Of a DNA stretch of 64,000 nt, positions 35,602 through 44,171 are shown in pieces; the first letter of the stretch is position 1; each line of letters begins with the position of its first letter. Source of the stretch: CAZDAW01 sp964503685 (GTDB lineage: Bacteria > Chloroflexota > Anaerolineae > Anaerolineales > Anaerolineaceae); contig CAZDAW010000007.1 in the NCBI GenBank assembly GCA_964503685.1, forward strand, positions 3,111 through 67,110, given 5' to 3'. A model generated the notes under the pieces. The model was not told the DNA's origin, did no database searches, and worked only from the letters and a program-made list of their open reading frames with translations. A program made the translations under genes and the position numbers.

Positions 35602-37248
35602 TTATGCATACATCTTGCTTGGCACTCCGCTCATCTCGCAGACGCCGCTCGGGCAAACCTTGAGCCGAATATGCGCCTCGACTTCGGCCCGGAAATGGTT
35701 CAGAACATCGCGGATGGGCGTGCCTGCGGTCTGTCCGAGACCGCAATTAGAAAGCTCGTAAAGATTTTCACTGAGCCTCTTCAGGTCATCCAGATCGCGC
35801 ATTGTTGCCACACCCTGCGAGATATTATCCAATATATCATAAGCCCGCTGGTTGCCAACGCGACAAGGCGTGCATTTACCGCAGCTTTCTACCAGGAAGA
35901 AATTAAGCAACACTTTCGCCAAATCGATGACGCACGTTTCCTGGTCGCAGATCAGCAACGCGCCCGAACCAAGCGAAACCCCCGCCAGGCCGAAGGATTC
36001 GAAATCCATCGGTGTATCCTGCAAACTGGCCGGAATGATCGATCCGCTGGAACCGCCGGTCTGGGCTAACTTGAAGGTCGAACCGGGTTTCATCCCCTGG
36101 CCGTAAATGGTAATCACTTCACGAAGAGTGATACCCATCGGCACTTCAATCAAACCGGTCACATTGACATTGCCCATGATGGTGTAGACTTTGGTACCTG
36201 GGCTCTTCACGGTTCCAAAGTTTTTATACCAGGCTGCTCCATGCCGAATAATCGCCGGAATATTGGCAAGCGTTTCAACATTATTGACCAGCGTTGGCTT
36301 ACTCCATAATCCGTTGGTGGTGGGGTAAGGCGGACGAATACGCGGCTCGCCGCGTTTGCCCTCAATCGATTCAATCAACGCCGTTTCTTCACCACAAACG
36401 TAGGCGCCTGCCCCGGTATGAATATGAACATCAAATTGAAAATCGGTGCCAAAGATATGCTCACCCAGAAAACCCATTTCCTTGGCTTGCAGGATGGCTT
36501 TCTTGAGGCGCTGCTGGGCAAGGGTGTATTCGCCACGAATATAGATATAACCCTCGCTGGCGCCAACGGCATAGGCAGCAATCGTCATCGCTTCGAGAAT
36601 ACTGTGCGGGTCACCTTCCAGAATAAGTCGATCTTTGAAAGTGCCAGGTTCCGATTCATCAGCGTTACAAATGACGTATTTCATATCACTCGTCGTCTTG
36701 CTGACGAACCGCCACTTCAAACCGGTTGGAAAGCCCGCGCCGCCGCGTCCTTTCAAACCTGATTCCTCGATTTCCTTGATCACATTGGCCGGCGACATCT
36801 CGGTTAACACTTTACCCAAAGCTGTATAACCGTCGTGAACGATGTAGTCTTCGATGTCTTCAGGGTCGATGATGCCTGCCCGCTCCAGCACAATACGCTG
36901 TTCAGCTGGCAGAGTGCCCTTACGAGCAGATAACCAGGCAATCCGCCCTGATAATTCGCGAGTAGAAGCCTGCAGGTTGGCTGCAATACGTCCTTTATAC
37001 AGATGCTCTTCCACTAAAAAGGGTACATCTTGCACGGTAACCGGGCCATAAACGACCGCCTCAGGATAGATAACCACCATTGGCAGGGCATCGTGCCGTC
37101 CGACATCACCCATCATGCTTAAAGTAATCTCATCACCCAGCCCAAATTTATTAATTTCAAGCTGTAACCGTTGAAATACTTCCTGAGCGCCGCACGCCAT
37201 ACTTTCGGGATCGCTCGATACAAGAACCATGGAACGAATGGCTTTCAT
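35602..37248 (-). CDS. NuoF-like flavoprotein, second copy (without ferredoxin tail)
   Basis: A 548-residue FMN/NAD(P)H-binding subunit. An N-terminal thioredoxin-like domain (1-95) has lost the Cys ligands usual for its [2Fe-2S] cluster. The NuoF core has 'GLKGRGGAGFPTGLKWRF' and 'CNADESEPGTFKDR', and the N3-type [4Fe-4S] site has Cys456, 459, 462 ('ESCGKCTPCRVG') and Cys502. It stops after 'RLKVCPSGVCEMSGVPSKMY', lacking the two-cluster ferredoxin tail of its paralogue at 37817. It lies between a NuoE gene and the NuoG-like gene and probably forms the diaphorase of the Hox enzyme. Confidence 0.9.
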   Translation of the reverse strand: MKAIRSMVLVSSDPESMACGAQEVFQRLQLEINKFGLGDEITLSMMGDVGRHDALPMVVIYPEAVVYGPVTVQDVPFLVEEHLYKGRIAANLQASTRELSGRIAWLSARKGTLPAEQRIVLERAGIIDPEDIEDYIVHDGYTALGKVLTEMSPANVIKEIEESGLKGRGGAGFPTGLKWRFVSKTTSDMKYVICNADESEPGTFKDRLILEGDPHSILEAMTIAAYAVGASEGYIYIRGEYTLAQQRLKKAILQAKEMGFLGEHIFGTDFQFDVHIHTGAGAYVCGEETALIESIEGKRGEPRIRPPYPTTNGLWSKPTLVNNVETLANIPAIIRHGAAWYKNFGTVKSPGTKVYTIMGNVNVTGLIEVPMGITLREVITIYGQGMKPGSTFKLAQTGGSSGSIIPASLQDTPMDFESFGLAGVSLGSGALLICDQETCVIDLAKVLLNFFLVESCGKCTPCRVGNQRAYDILDNISQGVATMRDLDDLKRLSENLYELSNCGLGQTAGTPIRDVLNHFRAEVEAHIRLKVCPSGVCEMSGVPSKMYA

Positions 37249-37260
37249 ATTTTGCTCCTC

Positions 37261-37740
37261 CTACTGGTATCGCGCTAGAATATCTGGCAATTGATCAGGT
37301 TTGACATTGCCATAAATATCGTCATCGATCACAACGACCGGGCCAACTGCGCAAATGCCCAGGCAACTGGTGGTCAGAAGCGTCCATTTTCCGTCTTCCG
37401 TCGTTTCGCCATTTTTGATCATGAGTTCATCTTGCAGCCGCTGCCATACTTGCCTGCCGCCCACAACATGACAAGGCGCGCTTTCGCAAAACTGAATAAT
37501 ATGCCTGCCGCGTGGTTTGGTTGACAGCATGCGATAGAAACTCGCCACTGAAAACAACTGACTCTTAGGCATGTGAAGCTGGTTGGCAATCTCTTCCAGG
37601 GCAGTGGAGGGGAGATAACCCACCTCACGGTTGACATCCAACATGATCGGTATCAATTCTTCTTTCGTTGCGCCGTGCTTGGCAACTGCCGATTGGACAG
37701 CAGCCAATACCTCTGAACCACTTTTTACTTCAATCGTCAT
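37261..37740 (-). CDS. NuoE-like [2Fe-2S] subunit, second copy
   Basis: A 159-residue thioredoxin-like [2Fe-2S] protein. Cluster ligands are Cys85 and Cys90 in 'FCESAPCHVVGG' and Cys126 and Cys130 in 'TSCLGICAVGP'. The helical N-terminus has the family 'EVGYLPSTALEEIANQL' pattern. It lies 12 bp before the NuoF gene at 35602-37248, its expected partner. ATG follows AGGAGTAGC. Confidence 0.92.
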   Translation of the reverse strand: MTIEVKSGSEVLAAVQSAVAKHGATKEELIPIMLDVNREVGYLPSTALEEIANQLHMPKSQLFSVASFYRMLSTKPRGRHIIQFCESAPCHVVGGRQVWQRLQDELMIKNGETTEDGKWTLLTTSCLGICAVGPVVVIDDDIYGNVKPDQLPDILARYQ

Positions 37741-37816
37741 GCTACTCCTCCTTAATGTAATCTCCTGGCAAGTAGATTAGCAGGTAAGGCCATCGGGAGG
37801 AAAACAGCCAGATGGG

Positions 37817-39607
37817 CTACCTGACTTTCACAGCGTTGAAATTGCACACCTGGGCGCAGATACCACAGCGAATACAGGTGTCGGGATCGATGACATGGGT
37901 ATGCCGGCGTTCACCAGTAATGGCGCTCACCGGGCAATTGCGGGCGCAAACCGTACAACCGGTGCAGGCGTCCGCATCAATTTCATAACGGATTAACGCT
38001 TTACAAACTTTCGCAGGGCAACGTTTTTCATAAATATGTGCTTCGTATTCATCCCGGAAGTACTTGAGAGTGCTGACCACTGGTTGAGGAGCGCCCTGAC
38101 CTAAACCGCAGAGACTGTCTGCCATTGTCTGCTCACAGAGATACTCCAAAGTTTCCAGGTCGCCATCCTCGCCTTTGCCGCCGCAAATCTTTTCGAGGAT
38201 ATCCAGAATCCGCCGCGTACCCACCCGACAGGGTGTACATTTACCGCAGCTTTCATCTTGTGTAAATTCCATAAAATAACGGGCGATATCGACCATACAG
38301 GTATCTTCATCCATCACCACCACGCCGCCCGATCCCATCATCGAGCCAACACTCTTGAGAGACTCGTAATTGATAGGCAGATCAAGATATTGTTCTGGAA
38401 TACAGCCGCCCATTGGACCGCCAATCTGGACAGCCTTATATTTCTTATCATCTTTGATCCCCCCGCCGACATCGAAGATTGCTTCACGCAGAGTAAGCCC
38501 CAGGGATACCTCGATCAGGCCCGTGTTTTTGACATCGCCAGTGATGGCAAATGTTTTCGTTCCTGCATTTCCCTCAGAACCAAGACTGGAATACCACTGA
38601 GCTCCCTTAAGAATAATTTGTGGAACGATCGCATAACTTTCTACATTATTAATATTGGAAGGTTTATTCCACAAACCTTTAACTGCCGGGAATGGGGGAC
38701 GTGGACGCGGCTCGCCACGTCGGCCTTCAATCGAAGCCATCAGCGCGGTCTCTTCGCCGCAGACAAAAGCGCCCGCACCCATGCGGACTTCCAGATCAAA
38801 CGAGAAATCAGTCCCCAGGATATTTTTACCCAGCAATCCAATATTATGGCATTGCTCGATGGCAATATTAAGCATCTTTACCGCAATCGGGTATTCCGCG
38901 CGGCAATAAATATAACCCTGCGAGCAACCAATTGCATAACCGGCAATGATCATTCCTTCGACAACAGAATGCGGGTCGCCTTCCATCACCCGACGGTTCA
39001 TGAATGCGCCTGGATCACCTTCATCTGCATTGCAGATCAGGTATTTTGGATAATCATTGGTCTGACGGCAAAGCTGCCACTTCTTACCTGTTGGAAAACC
39101 AGCGCCGCCACGCCCACGCAAACCCGAAGCCAATACAGTTTCGATGACCTGATCAGGGGTCATTTCGGTTAAAACCTTGCCAAGCGCCAGATAGCCGTCT
39201 TCGGCAATATAATCTTCGATGTTTTCCGGGTCGATCTTGCCGCAGTTACGCAGAATAACCCGCATCTCTTTGGCTCTTGGAGCGCCAAGCTCTTCGTCGG
39301 TTAAGGCTTTGGCGGGAGCCAACAATCGCTGGGCAACTCTGCCTTTTAAGAAATGTTCATCGACCAGATAAGGAATATCATCGACGGACAGGTGCGTATA
39401 ATGCACCCCCTCCGGATAGACCATGATGTCTGGGCCGTTTTGTGGATCGCCGATACGGGAGGTTTCCAGCACCTGCACCTCATCGATTAAGCCTCGTGCA
39501 ACGAGTTCGTCCTGTAATGCATCCAGGACCAGATGCGCGCCCTTTTCCAGACACACCGGATCGACACTGACTAATACATGAGAACGGTAATACTTCATTG
39601 GCTGCAC
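37817..39607 (-). CDS. NuoF-like flavoprotein with ferredoxin tail (HydB/HndC-like)
   Basis: A 596-residue subunit in the form typical of bifurcating hydrogenases. The N-terminal thioredoxin-like domain (1-100) keeps the fold pattern ('VYPEGVHYTHLSVDDIPYLV') but its cluster Cys are replaced ('ETSRIGDP' where 'TGCxGxC' is usual). The NuoF core has 'GLRGRGGAGFPTGKKW' and a [4Fe-4S] site at Cys454, 457, 460, 500. The tail is a two-cluster ferredoxin: Cys548/551/554/558 and 578/581/584/588. It can bind FMN and NAD(P)H and may exchange electrons with ferredoxin. Confidence 0.92.
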   Translation of the reverse strand: MQPMKYYRSHVLVSVDPVCLEKGAHLVLDALQDELVARGLIDEVQVLETSRIGDPQNGPDIMVYPEGVHYTHLSVDDIPYLVDEHFLKGRVAQRLLAPAKALTDEELGAPRAKEMRVILRNCGKIDPENIEDYIAEDGYLALGKVLTEMTPDQVIETVLASGLRGRGGAGFPTGKKWQLCRQTNDYPKYLICNADEGDPGAFMNRRVMEGDPHSVVEGMIIAGYAIGCSQGYIYCRAEYPIAVKMLNIAIEQCHNIGLLGKNILGTDFSFDLEVRMGAGAFVCGEETALMASIEGRRGEPRPRPPFPAVKGLWNKPSNINNVESYAIVPQIILKGAQWYSSLGSEGNAGTKTFAITGDVKNTGLIEVSLGLTLREAIFDVGGGIKDDKKYKAVQIGGPMGGCIPEQYLDLPINYESLKSVGSMMGSGGVVVMDEDTCMVDIARYFMEFTQDESCGKCTPCRVGTRRILDILEKICGGKGEDGDLETLEYLCEQTMADSLCGLGQGAPQPVVSTLKYFRDEYEAHIYEKRCPAKVCKALIRYEIDADACTGCTVCARNCPVSAITGERRHTHVIDPDTCIRCGICAQVCNFNAVKVR

Positions 39608-39721
39608 CTTACTAAAATTTGGAATAATTTATTTGATAAAAGAAATCTGCATCGTGTTATTTATACCTCAAGAGCGATCCCGATGAAAACATTGTCTCGA
39701 TTATCTTCTATCAATTATTTA

Positions 39722-39763
39722 CCCCTCTTTTTACAGGAATAGCAATCCATGTAAACGGAGGGG
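39722..39763 (-). other. Intercistronic hairpin before the HndC-like gene
   Basis: CCCCTC (39722-39727) pairs with GAGGGG (39758-39763) and TTACA (39731-39735) with TGTAA (39750-39754) in one stem with a small internal loop. It lies in the 203-bp gap between the small [2Fe-2S] protein gene and the NuoF gene; no T-run, so processing or attenuation is likelier than termination. I see no gene in this gap. Confidence 0.45.
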
Positions 39764-39810
39764 GAAAAATGGAACCGGAGAGCTTTCAAGTGGATCGGGT
39801 GAGGCAAACT

Positions 39811-40179
39811 TTACACCTGAATGACGTGATCTTTTACAACATTCCCTTTGACAACGTGCTCATCAAGGATTTTCTTGGCAACCGCGGCATCCACTTTCCC
39901 ATAGGTTACCTTGGGTTGTTCACCAACAATCACCTGAACAATAGGCTCCTTTTCACATAGCCCCATGCATCCTGTCTGGGTTACAATGATGCCGCTCAAA
40001 TTCTCACTCTCAATGGTATGCAGGATCGACTTCATTGTCTCACGCGCCCCGGCCGCTATTCCGCAAGTACCCATTCCAACGATGATCTGAACATTTCCGG
40101 AAGTTGCCTTGGCTTTTCGCTTTTCCAGCGCTTCTTCGCGTAATTTCTTCAAATCTTCCAGCGTTTTGACAGTTGACAT
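39811..40179 (-). CDS. Thioredoxin-like [2Fe-2S] protein (HndB-like)
   Basis: A 122-residue protein with a helical, charged start and a ferredoxin fold of the HndB type: 'VGMGTCGIAAGA' with Cys39 and 'TQTGCMGLCEKEP' with Cys71 and Cys75, then 'VTYGKVDAAVAKKILDEHVV'. Only three Cys are visible, as is common in this subfamily. It stands between the HATPase and NuoF genes, exactly as in Hnd operons, and probably relays electrons or holds the complex together. Confidence 0.88.
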   Translation of the reverse strand: MSTVKTLEDLKKLREEALEKRKAKATSGNVQIIVGMGTCGIAAGARETMKSILHTIESENLSGIIVTQTGCMGLCEKEPIVQVIVGEQPKVTYGKVDAAVAKKILDEHVVKGNVVKDHVIQV

Positions 40180-40230
40180 CTTGGTTTCTCCTAAGATTTA
40201 GAAGTCTGATAAATTAAGCTCACTCATAGC

Positions 40231-40806
40231 TCAATGAGCAATGGTTCGAGAATTGACAGAACTGGTTTTGCGCACCTCGTCTATTCCCTCGCTGATGGAT
40301 TGTCGTAAATAGGTCAGCACCGGCGGCTCTGTGAGCGGCACATCGCCAAGGCTCTCAACAATAGGAGCGCTGTCAAAAACATACCGGGCGTCATTTATCT
40401 CATAATTAAAAATCCAACGAATCTGCGGGTACGCAACAACCAGATTTATTAATGTGCTACCTAAATCGCCCAACGGCATCCGGTCGATATGGCTGTGTTG
40501 AAATTCACATTCAACCAATGTACCCTTACCCGGCTCCGATTGAATCCGCAAAAAACCATTACACGCTTCAGCCGCTTCCTTCAGGAGGGGGATGCCCAGG
40601 CCAACTTTTCGGGTGGTGCGGCTGGTAACGAAAGGATCAATCACCCTGGCAACCATTTCAGCATCCATTCCAATACCATCATCTTTAACAGATATAGCAA
40701 GCCGGTCCGTATGGAAATTTTCCCGAACGCCAATTTCGATCGTTTTCGCCCGGGCTGCCACACTGTTTTCAGCAATATCCAACAAATGCAGAGCCAGCTC
40801 CCTCAA
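40231..40806 (-). CDS. HATPase_c ATP-binding protein of hydrogenase operons
   Basis: A GHKL-type ATP-binding domain without dimerisation or sensor part. 'LRELALHLLDIAENS' is the N-box region, 'VKDDGIGMD' the G1 box and 'VGLGIPLLKEAAEACNG' the G2 box; a helical tail of about 70 residues follows. Homologues begin at the 'LRELALH' point, so I set the start at TTG 40806, with GGAAGG upstream and five bases after the NuoE stop. An ATG frame from 40848 would overlap NuoE by 37 bases. Likely regulatory; target unknown. Confidence 0.75.
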   Translation of the reverse strand: MRELALHLLDIAENSVAARAKTIEIGVRENFHTDRLAISVKDDGIGMDAEMVARVIDPFVTSRTTRKVGLGIPLLKEAAEACNGFLRIQSEPGKGTLVECEFQHSHIDRMPLGDLGSTLINLVVAYPQIRWIFNYEINDARYVFDSAPIVESLGDVPLTEPPVLTYLRQSISEGIDEVRKTSSVNSRTIAH

Positions 40807-40811
40807 GCGAG

Positions 40812-41342
40812 TTAACCTTCCACCGCTTTCTCTTCGCCTTCTAGGCATTTGCTGATGAGCTGCGGCATTTTATTGGGCTTTACCCGTCCAACACTATCCT
40901 CATCAATTACGACCACCGGCGCCTGACTGCATGCGCCCACACAGCGACATACCTCTAATGTAATCAAACCATCAGGAGTGGTCTCGCCAATATCAATGCC
41001 AAGCTGCTGGCGCGCTTTTTCAATCAATTGTTCGGCGCCGCCAACATAACATGCCGTTCCCAAACAAAATTTGATGGTATGTTTGCCACGTGGACGGGTT
41101 GCAAAGAACGAATAGAACGAAACCACGCCATGCACCATGCTCGCCGGCACCTTCAATTGCTCAGCCACGTATGCTTGCATCGGCTCTGATACGTAACCGA
41201 TCTCGCTTTGCAATAAATTTAAAATTACCATCGTCGCGCCGGGTCTGTCTTTGTTTTCAGCAATGATTTTGTCAATAATAGCCCGCTGCTCAGCAGTCAT
41301 CAGCGGATCGGTTTTAGGAACATTTTCTAGGATTTTATACAT
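40812..41342 (-). CDS. NuoE-like [2Fe-2S] subunit (HydC/HndA-like)
   Basis: A 176-residue thioredoxin-like [2Fe-2S] protein, ligands Cys93, Cys98 ('FCLGTACYVGGA'), Cys134 and Cys138 ('CRCVGACSQAP'). It has the longer N-terminus of HydC ('LLQSEIGYVSEPMQAYVA') and heads the NuoE-HATPase-[2Fe-2S]-NuoF block. A strong extended -10 promoter lies 160 bases upstream. Confidence 0.92.
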   Translation of the reverse strand: MYKILENVPKTDPLMTAEQRAIIDKIIAENKDRPGATMVILNLLQSEIGYVSEPMQAYVAEQLKVPASMVHGVVSFYSFFATRPRGKHTIKFCLGTACYVGGAEQLIEKARQQLGIDIGETTPDGLITLEVCRCVGACSQAPVVVIDEDSVGRVKPNKMPQLISKCLEGEEKAVEG

Positions 41343-41502
41343 GATGTAAACTGCTCCAAAGGGAATAGATACATTGATAATATACTAAATTTTACCATAA
41401 AGAGTGTAACCCAAGCGAGTCGTTGAATACAATGATTGAATGTCACGAAATATTACGATAATTGTCAATATTGAAATCTGGTACGAACCGGTTATTACCA
41501 GT

Positions 41503-41532
41503 ATTATAACATACTTGTCCATTCAACTTCAA
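41503..41532 (-). promoter_or_regulatory. Promoter of the hydrogenase structural operon
   Basis: On the minus strand TTGAAG (41532-41527), 18-bp spacer, and TGTTATAAT, an extended -10 (TATAAT 41508-41503). Transcription would start near 41496. The palindrome AACCGGTT (41486-41493) overlaps the start region and may be an operator. The rest of the 198-bp gap has no gene. Confidence 0.5.
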
Positions 41533-41540
41533 ACTAAATC

Positions 41541-42314
41541 TTACCGCGATATGCATTCCCCATCTCTTACAATTTTCAGGTTTCTGCCATTTACACCCCT
41601 CAAAGCCAGTCTGATCTCGTCCACACTCCGCCTGGCAAGTGTCAAATGATTTGCTCCCAGCAATTCTTCCAACCGGTGTGCGTCCCCGCCCTGCAACAGC
41701 GGATAGCCGCGCACCTGTGGAAATCTGTCCGGCGCTTCGGCGATTTTCACATTGCGCGAGATTTCCAATGCATCGATAGGTACATCTGTCGGTACAAAAC
41801 CCAACACTTCCAGCAAGCCGTAGGCTTTACGGTCAACGTGAGCCGGAATAGCCAGCCCTCCCAGCCCGCCAACAAATTCGACCGCTTCGTGCAGCCCGAT
41901 ATCGATTGACGCCAGCAAAAGGCGTTCTTCACGGCAGATAAAGTCGCCGGTCGCGTCGACCACAAATTGCTCGCCGAAATAATCCGGGTTGTTTGGAATG
42001 GGTGGAAATAAACGATCAACCTGTTCCTGCAAGGCATAAGCCTGATCAAGAGTATCGAACAGACAAAGTAAATGCACTTCTTCACGAGTCTGCAACTCCA
42101 TACCAGGCAACACTTTCAGCCTGCTGCCTGCTGCCGCCTTCTGCACTGCTTCAATGTTTGCCGTCGCATTATGATCCGTTATGGCAATCAGATCGATATT
42201 CCGATCAAGCGCCTCTTGCACGATTAACGGCGGAATCATCTCCAACTCAGCGCAGGGTGAGAGCAGCGTATGTACATGCAGTTCAGCGGAAAAAGTTTTT
42301 AATTCAATTTCCAT
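41541..42314 (-). CDS. PHP-domain phosphoesterase-like protein
   Basis: A protein of 257 residues with PHP metal motifs: 'AELHVHTLLSPC' (HxH), 'LIAITDHNATAN' (DH), an 'LPGMELQTREEVHLLCLFD' strand with Glu and His ligands, 'AIPAHVDRK' and a terminal 'LQGGDAHRLEELLG' (GDxH). Start at ATG 42314; the frame reaches 42344. Such proteins recur in hydrogenase operons of anaerobes beside DRTGG and HATPase genes; the role may be nucleotide or phosphate signalling. The true substrate is unknown. Confidence 0.82.
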   Translation of the reverse strand: MEIELKTFSAELHVHTLLSPCAELEMIPPLIVQEALDRNIDLIAITDHNATANIEAVQKAAAGSRLKVLPGMELQTREEVHLLCLFDTLDQAYALQEQVDRLFPPIPNNPDYFGEQFVVDATGDFICREERLLLASIDIGLHEAVEFVGGLGGLAIPAHVDRKAYGLLEVLGFVPTDVPIDALEISRNVKIAEAPDRFPQVRGYPLLQGGDAHRLEELLGANHLTLARRSVDEIRLALRGVNGRNLKIVRDGECISR

Positions 42315-42383
42315 CGTTAATAGTCCACCCCCTGATTTCTTCATCCACCAATCTTAAAAAGAATATGGGATAATGAGCGCAGC

Positions 42384-42728
42384 CTATTCTTCCCTCAATC
42401 CCATTTCCCACAATTTTCCAACGATGCTGAAAGAAGGTTCTTCTGAAGAAAGAAGGGTGATCCCTTCATCATTGGCTTTGGCCAGGGTCTCTTCATTCGG
42501 CATTGCGCCTTCAGTAATAATGATCGCGCTCAACTCCAACAAAGCGGCTACAGCAACAATGTTGGCATGCGCCTGAAGCGTAACCCAGATGCCGTGGTGT
42601 TTGGCGCCTGCCATCACACAGCTTAGTAAATCAGAGGTATACCCACAGGTTGGAGTGATAGAAGAAAAATCTTTACTTTCTGTCAATAGCTTCAGGTTCA
42701 GTTTATCAATGATTTCCTGAATGGTCAT
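42384..42728 (-). CDS. DRTGG-domain protein, copy 1
   Basis: A 114-residue protein made of one DRTGG domain ('LNLKLLTESKDFSSITPTCG', then 'YTSDLLSCVMAGAKHHGIWV', 'IIITEGAMPNEETLAKA'). ATG 42728 has AAGGAGA nine bases upstream and overlaps the CBS-HATPase gene by 23 bases; the frame reaches 42767. Paralogue of the protein at 43764. DRTGG domains are associated with CBS regulatory units; ligand unknown. Confidence 0.8.
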   Translation of the reverse strand: MTIQEIIDKLNLKLLTESKDFSSITPTCGYTSDLLSCVMAGAKHHGIWVTLQAHANIVAVAALLELSAIIITEGAMPNEETLAKANDEGITLLSSEEPSFSIVGKLWEMGLREE

Positions 42729-43731
42729 TTGAGTCTGTCTCCTTATATTGAGGATAACTCTCGCCAATAGCTTCTTCTTTATTCAAAAAGATTCTCATCC
42801 GAAGTCGGGTTCCCTGTCCAACTACTGATTCCAAATTCATTTCATCCACACAGCGTTCAATATTGACCAACCCCATACCGGCGCCGAAACCCAATTCGCG
42901 AACCGCCTCGCTGGCAGTCGAATAACCTGGTTTACGCGCCAGCTCAATATTGGGTATTCCAGGACCGTTATCATACGCATCCATTGATATCTGGTGTGGT
43001 TCGATTTCCACACGGATCGTACCGCCATCAGTAGTGTGAATAATCAGATTCATTTCAGCTTCGTAAATGGCAATCCCACACCGTCGGGCAAGTTGAGGGT
43101 TAGCTCCCATCCGCACCAGCGCGCGTTTGATATAACTGGACGCTGTACCCCCATGAGTGAAATCGCCCTTTTTAATATGATAGCGTAAAATCAGACTCGT
43201 GCGGTCTGAGATGATATCTTCAAACAAATGGCTGACGCGATAGCGGCGAATTTCTTCTTCATGAAAAGCAGATTGCAATGCCTTCAAGATACCGCGGGTG
43301 ATATCCCCTTTGGTAATAATACCGGTCAGTTTCCCGTTTTCATCCAATACCGGAAGCCGGCCCACACGACATTGAGTAAATTTTTTGAGCGCCTCAACAA
43401 CCGGATCGTGACCATTGACGTGAATGATTTTACCGGTCATATACTTGCTGACCGGCGATCGCAGATCTGCAATTCGCAAAGCGCGAATCAAATCTTCGAT
43501 ACTGATAATCCCCACTAATTCTTCATTAGCCACAACCGGTGAACCGGAAATCCGGCTGTCTCGGAAAATATCCAGCACCTCTTCCATAGACATTTCCGGG
43601 CTGACAGTATGGACATTTTTGGTCATCACCTGCTCGATTTTTAAATCATAAGCGAGCTCTTCGACGCGGGTGATATCACTGGCGATTCGGTCTGTGATCA
43701 CGCCAGACTGAGGGTTGAGATTATCGAGCAT
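42706..43731 (-). CDS. CBS-domain pair fused to HATPase_c ATP-binding domain
   Basis: A protein of 341 residues. A CBS pair (about 35-150: 'MTKNVHTVSPEMSMEEVLDI', 'MTGKIIHVNGHDPVVEALKK') should bind adenine nucleotides. After it comes a GHKL domain of the RsbW type (about 195-325) with 'YEAEMNLIIH' as N-box, 'DAYDNGPGIPN' and 'FGAGMGLVNIERC' as G1/G2 boxes. A serine kinase/anti-sigma-like switch reading cell energy state is an inference. ATG 43731 follows AGATAGG. Confidence 0.83.
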   Translation of the reverse strand: MLDNLNPQSGVITDRIASDITRVEELAYDLKIEQVMTKNVHTVSPEMSMEEVLDIFRDSRISGSPVVANEELVGIISIEDLIRALRIADLRSPVSKYMTGKIIHVNGHDPVVEALKKFTQCRVGRLPVLDENGKLTGIITKGDITRGILKALQSAFHEEEIRRYRVSHLFEDIISDRTSLILRYHIKKGDFTHGGTASSYIKRALVRMGANPQLARRCGIAIYEAEMNLIIHTTDGGTIRVEIEPHQISMDAYDNGPGIPNIELARKPGYSTASEAVRELGFGAGMGLVNIERCVDEMNLESVVGQGTRLRMRIFLNKEEAIGESYPQYKETDSNDHSGNH

Positions 43732-43763
43732 GAGCACCTATCTGAGCAATCGAGCGAGTCAAT

Positions 43764-44135
43764 TTATAAACACGGTGGAGGGTTCACCGAATTTTCCAAA
43801 CTTGGCAATCCAGCCTGGTAAAGGCGGCCGCAAACCTCAAACATTCCATGAGGTGTAGAAATAAGCGGAATACCTTCTTCTCGGGCCAGTCTGATCGTTT
43901 CTTCAGGCGGCATTTTTCCACGCACAATAACAATCGCACAGACATCCGCCATTTGCGCAGTACGTACAACCTGGGGATTGCACAGGCCGCTGAACAAAAC
44001 AGCATTGGGCTGGATTGTGGCGAGCACATCGCTCATCAGATCCGCTCCGCAGCCGCCCTTGATCTCACGATTGAGATCTGCGCCATTTGCCAAAATTCTT
44101 CCATCGATAAGTTTGATTAGATCGTTTACATTCAT
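43764..44135 (-). CDS. DRTGG-domain protein, copy 2
   Basis: A 123-residue DRTGG-domain protein ('LIKLIDGRILANGADLNREI', 'GGCGADLMSDVLATIQPNAV', 'CAIVIVRGKMPPEETIRLAR'). It shares layout with the copy at 42384 ('A-AIII-G-MP-EET---A--EGI-L') and lies 32 bp upstream of the CBS-HATPase gene. The two copies bracketing one CBS-HATPase gene suggest a three-part sensor. Confidence 0.8.
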   Translation of the reverse strand: MNVNDLIKLIDGRILANGADLNREIKGGCGADLMSDVLATIQPNAVLFSGLCNPQVVRTAQMADVCAIVIVRGKMPPEETIRLAREEGIPLISTPHGMFEVCGRLYQAGLPSLENSVNPPPCL

Positions 44136-44171
44136 CTTATTTCTTCTGCCAGCTTATTGATATAAAAACAA

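Noticed and set aside
38258..39172. Open frame of 304 codons antisense to the NuoF gene
   Set aside because: No recognisable domain and no ribosome site; the opposite strand has all NuoF motifs.
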